A stretch of 64,000 nt of DNA. It comes from Mycobacterium avium subsp. avium (GTDB lineage: Bacteria; Actinomycetota; Actinomycetes; Mycobacteriales; Mycobacteriaceae). Below the pieces are notes generated by a model. That model was not told the DNA's origin and ran no database searches. It saw only the letters and a program-made list of their open reading frames with translations. Positions 8,917 to 17,419 of the stretch are shown here, one piece after another. How positions within the stretch are numbered: the stretch's first letter is position 1; every line of letters begins with the position of its first letter. The translations under genes and the position numbers were made by a program. The stretch is taken from NCBI RefSeq assembly GCF_009741445.1, contig NZ_CP046507.1, forward strand, positions 4,836,001-4,900,000, in the 5' to 3' direction.

Positions 8917-9690
8917 ATGCAGGTCGCGATCGTCACGGGCGCAAGCAGCGGCATCGGGTTGGGCTGCGCGACCAGGCTGGCCGGGACGGGCATGGCGGTG
9001 CTCGGCACCGGCCGCGACCCAAAGCGGTTGGCCGAGTTGGAAACCGCGATCGGCGACCCCGACCGGGTCGCCACCGTCGCGGTCGACCTGACCGACGACG
9101 ACGCGCCGCGGCGCATCGTGGACCGCGCCCTGCAGCGGTGGGGCCACATCGACTTCCTGATCAACAACGCCGGCGTGGGCAGCCCCAAACCGCTGCACGA
9201 AACCGACGACGAGACCCTGGACTACTTCCTGAATTTGATGCTGCGGGCACCGTTTCGGCTCGCGCGCGAGGTGCTGCCCCACCTGCCGCCCGGATCGGCG
9301 ATCATCAACGTGACATCGACGTTCACCGTCGTCGGCGGCCTGCGCGGCGGCGCCTACTCCGCGGCCAAGGGCGGGCTGACCGCGCTGACCACCCACATCG
9401 CCTGCCAATACGGCGCCTCCGGCATCCGCTGCAATGCCGTCGCGCCGGGGGTGACGGTCACCCCGATGGTGGAAAACCGGTTGCAGGACCCGCGCTTTCG
9501 CAAGATCAACACGGAGATGACACCGCACCAACGGTTGGGCAGCGTCGACGACATCGCCGCCACCGTCGCGTTCCTGTGCTCGCCGGGCGGAAGTTTCATC
9601 AACGGCCAGACGATCGTCGTCGACGGCGGATGGAGTTCGACGAAGTATCTGTCGGAGTACGCGCTGACCTCGGAGTGGATCGCGCCGTGA
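8917..9690 (+). CDS. SDR-family oxidoreductase
   Basis: Short-chain dehydrogenase of about 257 residues with TGASSGIG near the N-terminus, NNAG, and Y-x3-K in YSAAKGG; it ends with the usual INGQTIVVDGG substrate-loop/C-terminal motif. Two starts are possible: ATG 8908 (MADMQ) and ATG 8917 (MQVAIVTG). I prefer 8917 because AAGGA lies about six bases upstream, whereas 8908 has almost no spacing. Either overlaps or abuts the ligase stop, so it is the fourth gene of the rightward operon. A 3-hydroxyacyl-CoA or alcohol dehydrogenase step is plausible. It converges on the ADH gene at 9699 with an 8-bp gap. Confidence 0.85.
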   Translation: MQVAIVTGASSGIGLGCATRLAGTGMAVLGTGRDPKRLAELETAIGDPDRVATVAVDLTDDDAPRRIVDRALQRWGHIDFLINNAGVGSPKPLHETDDETLDYFLNLMLRAPFRLAREVLPHLPPGSAIINVTSTFTVVGGLRGGAYSAAKGGLTALTTHIACQYGASGIRCNAVAPGVTVTPMVENRLQDPRFRKINTEMTPHQRLGSVDDIAATVAFLCSPGGSFINGQTIVVDGGWSSTKYLSEYALTSEWIAP

Positions 9691-9698
9691 GTTAGCGG

Positions 9699-10859
9699 CT
9701 ACCGGCCGGCGAAGTCGATGACGCCGCGGATGTTGCGGCCCTCGCGCAGGTCGGCGAATGCCTCGTTGATCTCGTCGAGCCGGTAGTGGCGGGTGACCAA
9801 CTCGTCGAGTTTCAAATCGCCCGCCTGATACAGGGACAACAGCATCGGCACGCTGGTGCGCGGATTCATCCCGCCGTAGAGGGCGCCCCGCAGTTGTTTG
9901 GCCGACAGCGTCATCTCCTGCAGCACCAGCGGAACCGGGGGCTCGGTGAACGGGGTGATGCCGGTCAGCACGCAGACCCCGCCCTTGCGCAGCAGCGCCA
10001 GCGCCAACGGGATCGAGTCCACGTGCACCACGCCGGGACAGACCACCACCCGGTCGGCCATCAGGCCGGCGGTGATCTCCCTGACCAGCGGTATGGCGTC
10101 CCGCGCGGACGCGGCGGTGTGCGTGGCGCCGAAGATCTTGGCCGAATCCCGTTTGGCTGCAATGGGATCCACCGCGACGACGTACTTCGCGCCCACCGCG
10201 CGGGCGCCCTGCAGCGCGTTCATCCCGACACCGCCGGCGCCGATCACCACCACGGTGTCGCCCGGTTCGGTGCCCGCCGACACCGTCGCCGAGCCCCATC
10301 CGGTGCTGACCCCGCACGACACCAGGGAGGCGGCATGGAACGGAATCGCCTCGTCGATCTTGATGACGGACCGTTCCGAGAGCACCGCGTACTCGGCGAA
10401 GGTGCCGAGTTGCCCGTAGGCCAACAGGTTTTCCGCACCGAGATGGCGGCGGCAGGTCCCGTCGGTGGGCATCTCGCGCACGAACAGGCTGGCGCCGACG
10501 TCGCAGATGTAGCTCTGGCCGTTCACGCAGAACCGGCAGCTGCCGCACGCCGGGATGAACGACAGCGCCACGTGGTCGCCCGGGCGCACCGACGTCACGT
10601 TGGGCCCGACTTCCGCGACGACACCGGCGCCCTCGTGACCGCCGAGCAGCGGGAACCAGTCCGGCGCGGGCTGACCGCTCGCGGCGACCACCTCGGGCGT
10701 CGGCACCACGTCACCGGTGAACAGATGGTCGTCGGAGTGGCAGATCCCGGCGACGGCCATCCGCACCAGCACCTCACCGCTGCGCGGCGGGTCGAGCTCG
10801 ATCTCGGCGATCTCCCAGTCCCGGCCGACCCCGCGGATCACGGCGGCACGACACTTCAT
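9699..10859 (-). CDS. zinc alcohol dehydrogenase, NDMA-dependent (mycofactocin-associated) type
   Basis: Medium-chain zinc ADH of 386 residues. Catalytic zinc ligands lie in GICHSDDH (C40) and GGHEGAG; structural zinc cysteines lie in CGSCRFCVNGQSYIC; the cofactor fold is GAGGVGMNALQGA. The long insert between the two N-terminal zinc regions (GDVVPTPEVVAASG) and the overall pattern match the actinobacterial NDMA-dependent family, whose members hold NAD tightly and pass electrons through the redox peptide mycofactocin. That link is family knowledge; no mycofactocin biosynthesis gene is in the window. ATG 10859 follows AAGGAGC. It lies downstream of, and probably with, the SRPBCC gene. Confidence 0.9.
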   Translation of the reverse strand: MKCRAAVIRGVGRDWEIAEIELDPPRSGEVLVRMAVAGICHSDDHLFTGDVVPTPEVVAASGQPAPDWFPLLGGHEGAGVVAEVGPNVTSVRPGDHVALSFIPACGSCRFCVNGQSYICDVGASLFVREMPTDGTCRRHLGAENLLAYGQLGTFAEYAVLSERSVIKIDEAIPFHAASLVSCGVSTGWGSATVSAGTEPGDTVVVIGAGGVGMNALQGARAVGAKYVVAVDPIAAKRDSAKIFGATHTAASARDAIPLVREITAGLMADRVVVCPGVVHVDSIPLALALLRKGGVCVLTGITPFTEPPVPLVLQEMTLSAKQLRGALYGGMNPRTSVPMLLSLYQAGDLKLDELVTRHYRLDEINEAFADLREGRNIRGVIDFAGR

Positions 10860-10926
10860 TGCGGCTCCTTGCTCTCTGGTGGCGTCCCCCGGGCCACGCC
10901 GGGGCGTGGCACGAATCCATCTTGCG

Positions 10927-11421
10927 CTACCGCTCAACCGGATTCGCGAAGTGGCTCCGGATCCCGGCCAGCATCGCCGTGTGCGCCTTGACGGCTTGCC
11001 GGACGGTCATCGGGGCCAGTGGTCGCGGCGCCGCGATCCGGATCCGTTCGGTGATGCGGGTGCCGGCGGCCGTCGGCGCGAAGCTGACCGTGCCGCGCAG
11101 GCGCACCCCCGGCGACTGGTCGGCCTCGGTCAGCACCACCCCGTCCGCGCGCACCAGCAGCTGGGCCCGATAGTTGATGCGTAAGGCCAAGGGCCCCAAC
11201 GGGATCCGGTCCGTCACCCGGTAGCGGTGCAGGTAGCCGTCCGGGGTCTGCCCACGAAAGAGCGTCTGGACCGCGACGATCAGCGGGTGGACCAGCCTGA
11301 GGTTGTCCAAATCGACGTAGAAGTCGCGGACCGCGGCCGGCGGGGCCGGCACCTGCTGGCTCAGCGTGTGCTCGGAGCCCACCACCCACCAGCTCATCGG
11401 CGGTGCGTCCGGTTGGCTCAT
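10927..11421 (-). CDS. SRPBCC/START-like protein
   Basis: 164-residue protein with the helix-grip pattern of the SRPBCC superfamily. It has an N-terminal strand TLSQQVPAPPAAVRDFYVDLDN, alternating beta strands (YLHRYRVTDRIPLG, VRLRGTVSFAP, GTRITERIRIAAP) and a long C-terminal helix. Such proteins bind hydrophobic ligands; no catalytic residues can be assigned. ATG 11421 faces the NTF2-like gene across an 86-bp divergent gap. It lies 67 bp upstream of the ADH gene on the same strand, so co-transcription is likely. Confidence 0.75.
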   Translation of the reverse strand: MSQPDAPPMSWWVVGSEHTLSQQVPAPPAAVRDFYVDLDNLRLVHPLIVAVQTLFRGQTPDGYLHRYRVTDRIPLGPLALRINYRAQLLVRADGVVLTEADQSPGVRLRGTVSFAPTAAGTRITERIRIAAPRPLAPMTVRQAVKAHTAMLAGIRSHFANPVER

Positions 11422-11507
11422 CGCTCCATTGTTTCCCGCCGCGGCCGGCCCCGCGCGCGGCTTTGCCGCAGTATTTTTTCCTGTTCGGCTGGCCTACTGT
11501 GAGGTCC

Positions 11508-11879
11508 GTGGAGTCCCCCGATCCGGCCGGGACCGGCGTAGTCGAGCGCTACCTGCAGTGCCTGGCCGCGCACGACTGGGACGGCCTGGCCGGCACCATC
11601 GCCGACGACGGGCTGACCCGGGAGGGCCCGTTCCGCGACGTCATCGAGGGCAAGGCCGAATACCTGGACTACCTGCGCAGGGTCCTCACCGAGCTGCCCG
11701 GCCACCGGCTCGAGGTGCAGCGGGTGTCACACGTGGACGCCGGGCGCTGCTACGTCGAATTGACCGAGGCGTTCGACATCGACGGCGCCACCCGGCGGTG
11801 GCCGGAGTGCATCCTGTTCGAGCGGGGCGGCGACGGGCTGATCTCTCATATCAGCGTGTTCTTCAAACAGGGGCGCTGA
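11508..11879 (+). CDS. NTF2-like/SnoaL-type small protein
   Basis: About 123 residues with the SnoaL/NTF2-like layout: an N-terminal helix VVERYLQCLAAHDWDGLAGTIADDGLTREGPF, then a curved sheet ending in GDGLISHISVFFKQ. These cone-shaped folds are used as isomerases, cyclases or hydrolases or for ligand binding. GTG 11508 is preferred because GAGG lies just upstream; GTG 11499 is an alternative. Monocistronic or divergent partner of the SRPBCC gene. Function not predictable. Confidence 0.75.
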   Translation: MESPDPAGTGVVERYLQCLAAHDWDGLAGTIADDGLTREGPFRDVIEGKAEYLDYLRRVLTELPGHRLEVQRVSHVDAGRCYVELTEAFDIDGATRRWPECILFERGGDGLISHISVFFKQGR

Positions 11880-11913
11880 CACGCTATTCCCTCCCCCACC
11901 GAATTGACCTAAC

Positions 11914-12144
11914 GTGTGGTGGGTGGAGGCACACGGAAACCCGGAATTGGTCCCCGTCGAAAATTTGCACTCTGGTGATCCGATTATGGATTGCGGCCAA
12001 CGCTACATAGTTCTGGAATCCAAGACACTCAACGACTGCGTGGTGCTCGAACTCGAGTCCCGGGTGGACCATCAGCTGCAGGTCATCGAGAAATCCTTCC
12101 CCACCGGATATCACGTGGGAAGGGCGAACCACCGGGTTTTGTAG
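11914..12144 (+). CDS. small conserved-looking protein upstream of ctpI
   Basis: 76-codon ORF from GTG 11914 (GTG 11923 is an alternative). The sequence looks folded rather than random: ELVPVENLHSGDPIMDCGQ, then strands RYIVLESK and CVVLELES. G+C is lower than the neighbours, including third positions. From memory, M. tuberculosis also has a small hypothetical gene (Rv0108c) directly upstream of ctpI, so synteny supports reality; I cannot check the sequence match. No signal peptide or membrane segment. Function unknown. Confidence 0.5.
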   Translation: MWWVEAHGNPELVPVENLHSGDPIMDCGQRYIVLESKTLNDCVVLELESRVDHQLQVIEKSFPTGYHVGRANHRVL

Positions 12145-12577
12145 CCGCCAATTCTTTGCCGGTCCTTCGACCTAAATAGGGCGCCGGTAGCCGGTCGACG
12201 GCTACCGCGCATTCACGTTTCCCCGGACTTCGACGCGCAATTCTCCCCGGTGCACAAACCGGCGAAAAAGCTTGCGCCCCTTGGCCGCTGCCCGGCCGCC
12301 GGATGGCGTCCGAAGCGCCCGGCCCGCCGGCCCGGCGCCGCGACGGAGGCCGCTTCGTTCGGCGCGTTTGAGTTGTCGTCAACCCGGTAACCTCTGTCCA
12401 AGGACGTGATTGCACCTCATTGGTTTTCCTCGCTTTCTCCAAGAAGCTGCTTGCCGGGAAAGCCCGACCTGCGTCGCCAGGGGCGTCGTCGCACGGTTCA
12501 CCTTCCCGACCCACGTGTGGACAGCTCCTGCACAGGTCAGGATCATTGACCGCGGAGACGTAATTGAAGGGTGACGA
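12145..12577. other. 433-bp gene-free region upstream of ctpI
   Basis: No convincing coding frame. It holds one strong hairpin (12185-12207) just after the small ORF, then lower-GC sequence running up to the ctpI ribosome site GAAGGG. A long 5' leader for ctpI is possible. I looked for M-box and other metal-riboswitch signatures and did not recognise one. Confidence 0.5.
12185..12207. terminator. 9-bp stem-loop after the small ORF
   Basis: CGGTAGCCG pairs with CGGCTACCG around the loop GTCGA, 41 bp after the small ORF stop. There is no T-tract, as is common for mycobacterial intrinsic terminators. It could end the small transcript or form part of the ctpI leader. Confidence 0.5.
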
Positions 12578-15500
12578 GTGAAGATTCCCGGCGTTTCCAG
12601 CGTCGTCGCTGGGGTGGCTGGTGGGGCCGCACAGGTGGTGCGGGCCGGCGTATCCACCGCGGCGGGAGCCGCCGGTGCCCTGCAGACGTTGGCCAGCCCG
12701 GTGGCCGAGCTCGCCGGCCCGGTGATCCAGTCGATGGCGCAGACCACCGGCCGGGCCATCGGGTTGGACGGCTCGGCCGACGGCGCGCCCGCGATCGTGC
12801 CGCCGGTGCGCTGGCACAGCGGGCGGCGCGTGCACCTGGACCTGGACCCGCTGCTGCCCTTCCCCCGCTGGCACGAGTACGCGCCGGCCGTCGAGGAGCC
12901 GGTGCGCAGGATCCCGGGGGTGGCCAAGGCGCACGTCGAGGGCTCGCTGGGCCGGCTGGTGGTCGAACTCGCCGACGACGCCGACGACGCCGCCGTGCTG
13001 GACGAGGTGCGCTCGACCGTGGCCTCCGTCGCCGCGGACATCAGCTGGTCCAAGGCGGAGGCGGCCCCGCCGTCGGCGCCGTTCGCCGACCCGGGCAACC
13101 CGCTGGCGATCCTGGTGCCGCTCACCGCGGCGGCGCTGGATCTGGTGGCCATGGGTGCGGCGGTCACCGGCTGGGTGACCCGGCTGCCCGCCGCGCCGCA
13201 AACCACCCGGGCCGCGGCCGCGCTGATCAACCACCAACCGCGCATGGTGTCCATCCTGGAGGCGCGGCTGGGCCGGGTGGGCACCGACATCGCGCTCGCC
13301 GCGACGACGGCCGCCGCGCACGGCCTCACCCAGTCGTTCGGCACCCCGCTGCTCGACCTGACCCAGCGCACCCTGCAGATTTCCGAGGCGGCGGCACACC
13401 GCCGGGTGTGGCGGGACCGCGAGCCACAGCTGGCCTCGCCGGACCGGCCGCAGGCCCCGGTGGTGCCGGTCATCTCGTCGGCCAAGTCCGAGGTGCCCCG
13501 GCACAGCTGGGCGGCCGCGGCCGCCGGTGAGGCGTCGCACGTCGTGGTCGGCGGGACCATCGACGCCGCGATGGACAAGGCGAAGGGCTCGATGGCGGGG
13601 CCGGTGGAAAGCTACGTCGACTCCGCGGCCAACGGCTCGTTGATCGCCGCGGTGAGCGCGCTGGTGGCCGGCGGCGGCACCGAGGACGCGGCGGCGGCCA
13701 TCGAGGCCGGGGTGCCGCGAGCCGCGCACATGGGTCGCCAGGCGTTCGCCGCGGTGCTGGGTCGCGGGCTGGCCAACTCCGGGCAGCTGGTGCTCGACCC
13801 CGGCGCGCTGCGCCGCCTGGACCGGGTCAAGGTGGTGGTCATCGACGGCGCGGCGCTGCGCGGCGACCACCGCGCCGTGCTGCGGGTCCGCGGCGAGGCG
13901 CCCGGCTGGGACGACGACCGGGTCTACGAGGTCGCCGACGCGCTGCTGCACGGCGAGGAGGCCCCCGAGCCCGACCCCGACGAGTTGCCCGCGACCGGCG
14001 CCCGGCTGAGATGGGTGCCGTCCCAAGGACCTTCGGCCATGCCCGCGCAGGGCCTGGAAAGCGCCGACCTGATCGTCGACGGCGACCGCGTCGGCCGCGT
14101 CGACGTGGGCTGGGAGGTCGACCCGTACGCGATTCCGCTGTTCCAGACCGCGCACCGCACCGGCGCCCGGGTGGTGCTGCGGCACGTCGCCGGCACCGAG
14201 GACCTCACCGCCAGCGTCGGCGCCACGCATCCGCCCGGCACCCCGCTGCTGAACGTGGTCCGCGAGCTGCGCGCCGACCGGGGGCCGGTGCTGCTGATCA
14301 CCGCGCTGCACCGCGACTTCGCGTCGACCGACACCCTGGCCGCCCTGGCCATCGCGGATGTCGGTGTGGCCCTTGATGATCCGCGCGCCGCGACGGCCTG
14401 GACCGCCGACATCATCACCGGCACCGACCTGGCCGACGCGGTGCGGATCCTGTCGGCGATCCCGGTGGCCCGCTCGGCCAGCGAGTCGGCGGTGCACCTG
14501 GCCCAGGGCGGCACCACGCTGGCCGGGCTGCTGCTGGTCACCGGTGAGCAGGAGAAGGGCGCCAGCCCGTTGAGCTTCCGGCGCTGGCTCAACCCGGTCA
14601 ACGCCGCGGCGGCCACCGCGCTGGTGGCGGGAACCTTCTCGGCCACCCGGGTGCTGCGGCTGCCCGATCCCACTCCGCAACCGCTGACCGCCTGGCACGC
14701 GCTGGATCCCGAGATCGTCTACTCCCGGCTGGCCGGCGGCGCGCGGCCGCTGGCCGTGGAGACCGAGCCGTCGTGGCGGCGCCGCCTCGACGACCTGTCC
14801 TACAGCCCGGCCCTGGCGCCGCTGCGGGCGCCGCTGCAGAACGTGCTGCGGCTGGCGTCGGCCACCCGCACCGAGCTGGCCGATCCGCTGACCCCCATCC
14901 TGGCCGTCGGCGCGGCGGCCTCGGCCATCGTCGGCAGCAACATCGACGCGCTACTGGTCGCCGGCGTTATGACCGTCAACGCGATAACCGGTGGGGCGCA
15001 ACGACTTCGGGCCGAGTCGGCGGCCGCCGAGCTGTTCGCCGAGCAGGACCAGATGGTGCGCCGGGTGGTGGTGCCGGCGGTGGCGACCACCCGCCGCCGA
15101 CTGGAGGCCGCCCGGCACGCCACCCGCACCGCGACGGTGTCCGCCAAGTCGCTGCGGCCCGGCGACGTCATCGACCTGGCCGCACCGGAAGTGGTGCCCG
15201 CCGACGCCCGGCTGCTGGAGGCCGAAGACCTCGAGGTCGACGAGTCGCTGCTGACCGGGGAGTCGCTGCCGGTGGACAAGCAGGTGGAGCCCGTCGCCGT
15301 CAACGACCCCGACCGCGCCAGCATGCTGTTCGAGGGCAGCACCATCGTGGCCGGGCACGCCCGGGCGATCGTGGTGGCCACCGGCGTGGGGACCGCCGCG
15401 CACCGCGCCATCTCGGCCGTCGCCGACGTGGAAACCGCGGCGGGGGTGCAGGCCCGGCTGCGCGAGCTCACCAGCAAGGTGCTGCCGCTGACGCTGGCCG

Positions 15501-17413
15501 GCGGTGCCGCGGTGTCGACGCTGGCGCTGCTGCGCCGCGCGTCGCTGCGCCAGGCGGTGGCCGACGGCGTGGCGATCGCGGTGGCCGCCGTCCCCGAGGG
15601 GCTGCCGCTGGTGGCCACCCTGTCCCAGCTGTCGGCCGCGCAGCGGCTGACCGCCCGCGGCGCCCTGGTCCGCGCGCCCCGCACCATCGAGGCGCTGGGC
15701 CGCGTCGACACCGTCTGTTTCGACAAGACCGGCACGCTCACCGAGAACCGGCTGCGGGTGGTGTGCGCGGTGCCCGACGACGTCAACCCGCACGACCCGT
15801 TCCCGGAGCTGACCGCCCCGCAGTCGGCGGAGCTGGTGCGGGCCGCCGCGCGGGCGTCCGCCCGGCCGCAGGAGGGGCAGGGGCATGCGCACGCCACCGA
15901 CGAGGCGATCCTGACCGCCGCGAGTTCGCTGAACGGGCAACGGGATTCGGACTGGTCGATGATCGCCGAGGTGCCGTTCGAGTCCAGCCGCGGCTTCGCC
16001 GCCGCGATCGGCACCGTGGGCAACGCCAACGGGAACCCCTCGGACACACCGGTGCTCATCCTCAAGGGGGCGCCCGAGGTGATCCTGCCGCGCTGCCGGT
16101 TCGCCGACCCGGAGGCCGACCAGCAGCGGGCCGAGGCGGTGGTGCGGGGCCTGGCCGAACAGGGCTTGCGGGTGCTCGCGGTGGCGCAGCGGGGCTGGAA
16201 GCACGACACCGACGACGACGACACCGACGCCGACGCGGTGGACGCCGCCGCGCACAACCTGGAACTGCTCGGCTACGTCGGTCTGGCCGACACCGCCCGC
16301 GCGTCGGCGCGCCCGCTGATCGAGGCGCTGCTGGACGCCGAGCGCGACGTCGTGCTGATCACCGGCGACCACCCGATCACCGCGCGGGCGATCGCCCGCC
16401 AGCTGGGCCTGCCGGCCGACGCCCGGGTGGTCACCGGCGCCGAGCTGGCCGGCCTGGACGAGGACGCGTGCGCCAAGCTGGTCGCCGACGTGCAGGTGTT
16501 CGCCCGGGTCAGCCCGGAGCAGAAGGTGCAGATCGTGGCCGCCCTGCAGCGCTGCGGACGGGTGACCGCGATGGTCGGCGACGGCGCCAACGACGCCGCG
16601 GCGATCCGGATGGCCGACGTCGGCATCGGGGTGAGCGGGCGCGGTTCGTCGGCCGCCCGCGGCGCGGCCGACATCGTGCTGACCGACCAGGACCTGAGCG
16701 TGCTGCTGGACGCCCTGGTCGAGGGCCGCAGCATGTGGGCCGGGGTGCGCGACGCCGTCACGATCCTGGTCGGCGGCAACGTGGGCGAGGTGCTGTTCAC
16801 CATCATCGGCACCGCCTTCGGCGCCGGCCGGGCCCCGGTGGGCACCCGGCAGCTGCTGCTGGTCAACCTGCTCACCGACATGTTCCCCGCGCTGGCGGTC
16901 GCGGTCACCTCGCAGTACGTCGAACCCGACGAAGCCGAGTACCCCTCCGCCGCGGACGCCGAGGCCGCCCGGCGCGAGCACCGCCGCGCGGTGCTGACCG
17001 GACCCACCCCCTCGCTGGACGCCCCGCTGATGCGCCAGATCGTCACCCGCGGCGCGGTCACCGCGGCCGGGGCGACCGCGGCCTGGGCCATCGGCCGGTG
17101 GACCCCGGGCACCGAACGCCGCACGGCGACAATGGGTTTGACCGCGCTGGTGACCACCCAGCTGGCGCAGACGCTGCTGACCCGCCGGCACAGCCCGCTG
17201 GTGGTGGCGACCGCGCTGGGCAGCGCGGGGGTGTTGGTCGGCATCGTGCAGACCCCGGTGCTCAGCCAGTTCTTCGGCTGCACGCCGTTGGGGCCGGTCG
17301 CCTGGACCGGGGTGCTGGGTTCCACCGCGGGCGCCACCGCGATCTCGGCGCTGGCCCCCAACTGGCTGGCCAAACAGGTCGCCGCCCTCGAGCCCGGCCA
17401 GCAGGATGCCTAA
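12578..17413 (+). CDS. ctpI: P-type cation-transporting ATPase CtpI
   Basis: Very long (1611 residues) P-type ATPase of the mycobacterial CtpH/CtpI kind, matching in length and recalled sequence the M. tuberculosis CtpI (about 1630). It has a roughly 750-residue N-terminal extension, including KIPGVSSVVAGVAGG and a metal-domain-like segment (RIPGVAKAHVEGSLGRLVVEL). The core ATPase follows: actuator TGES (ESLLTGESLPVDKQ), M4 motif AAVPEGLPL, phosphorylation site D1049 in DKTGTLTEN, nucleotide site KGAPEV, hinge GDGANDAAAIRMADVGIG, and C-terminal membrane helices. The PEGL M4 motif and no CPC argue for Ca/Mg/alkali-type rather than copper transport. The start is GTG 12578 with GAAGGG upstream. 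It converges on the FadD gene with a 6-bp gap. Confidence 0.92.
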   Translation: MKIPGVSSVVAGVAGGAAQVVRAGVSTAAGAAGALQTLASPVAELAGPVIQSMAQTTGRAIGLDGSADGAPAIVPPVRWHSGRRVHLDLDPLLPFPRWHEYAPAVEEPVRRIPGVAKAHVEGSLGRLVVELADDADDAAVLDEVRSTVASVAADISWSKAEAAPPSAPFADPGNPLAILVPLTAAALDLVAMGAAVTGWVTRLPAAPQTTRAAAALINHQPRMVSILEARLGRVGTDIALAATTAAAHGLTQSFGTPLLDLTQRTLQISEAAAHRRVWRDREPQLASPDRPQAPVVPVISSAKSEVPRHSWAAAAAGEASHVVVGGTIDAAMDKAKGSMAGPVESYVDSAANGSLIAAVSALVAGGGTEDAAAAIEAGVPRAAHMGRQAFAAVLGRGLANSGQLVLDPGALRRLDRVKVVVIDGAALRGDHRAVLRVRGEAPGWDDDRVYEVADALLHGEEAPEPDPDELPATGARLRWVPSQGPSAMPAQGLESADLIVDGDRVGRVDVGWEVDPYAIPLFQTAHRTGARVVLRHVAGTEDLTASVGATHPPGTPLLNVVRELRADRGPVLLITALHRDFASTDTLAALAIADVGVALDDPRAATAWTADIITGTDLADAVRILSAIPVARSASESAVHLAQGGTTLAGLLLVTGEQEKGASPLSFRRWLNPVNAAAATALVAGTFSATRVLRLPDPTPQPLTAWHALDPEIVYSRLAGGARPLAVETEPSWRRRLDDLSYSPALAPLRAPLQNVLRLASATRTELADPLTPILAVGAAASAIVGSNIDALLVAGVMTVNAITGGAQRLRAESAAAELFAEQDQMVRRVVVPAVATTRRRLEAARHATRTATVSAKSLRPGDVIDLAAPEVVPADARLLEAEDLEVDESLLTGESLPVDKQVEPVAVNDPDRASMLFEGSTIVAGHARAIVVATGVGTAAHRAISAVADVETAAGVQARLRELTSKVLPLTLAGGAAVSTLALLRRASLRQAVADGVAIAVAAVPEGLPLVATLSQLSAAQRLTARGALVRAPRTIEALGRVDTVCFDKTGTLTENRLRVVCAVPDDVNPHDPFPELTAPQSAELVRAAARASARPQEGQGHAHATDEAILTAASSLNGQRDSDWSMIAEVPFESSRGFAAAIGTVGNANGNPSDTPVLILKGAPEVILPRCRFADPEADQQRAEAVVRGLAEQGLRVLAVAQRGWKHDTDDDDTDADAVDAAAHNLELLGYVGLADTARASARPLIEALLDAERDVVLITGDHPITARAIARQLGLPADARVVTGAELAGLDEDACAKLVADVQVFARVSPEQKVQIVAALQRCGRVTAMVGDGANDAAAIRMADVGIGVSGRGSSAARGAADIVLTDQDLSVLLDALVEGRSMWAGVRDAVTILVGGNVGEVLFTIIGTAFGAGRAPVGTRQLLLVNLLTDMFPALAVAVTSQYVEPDEAEYPSAADAEAARREHRRAVLTGPTPSLDAPLMRQIVTRGAVTAAGATAAWAIGRWTPGTERRTATMGLTALVTTQLAQTLLTRRHSPLVVATALGSAGVLVGIVQTPVLSQFFGCTPLGPVAWTGVLGSTAGATAISALAPNWLAKQVAALEPGQQDA

Positions 17414-17419
17414 CGGTTC

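Noticed and set aside
12145..12577. Riboswitch (M-box or other) in the ctpI leader
   Set aside because: Only one simple hairpin is evident; no conserved riboswitch core was recognised.
12083..14698. 871-codon open frame antisense to ctpI, and many other long antisense frames
   Set aside because: High-GC genes produce long open shadow frames; the translations are Arg/Gly/Ala/Pro/His-rich, lack motifs, and lie wholly over well-supported genes.
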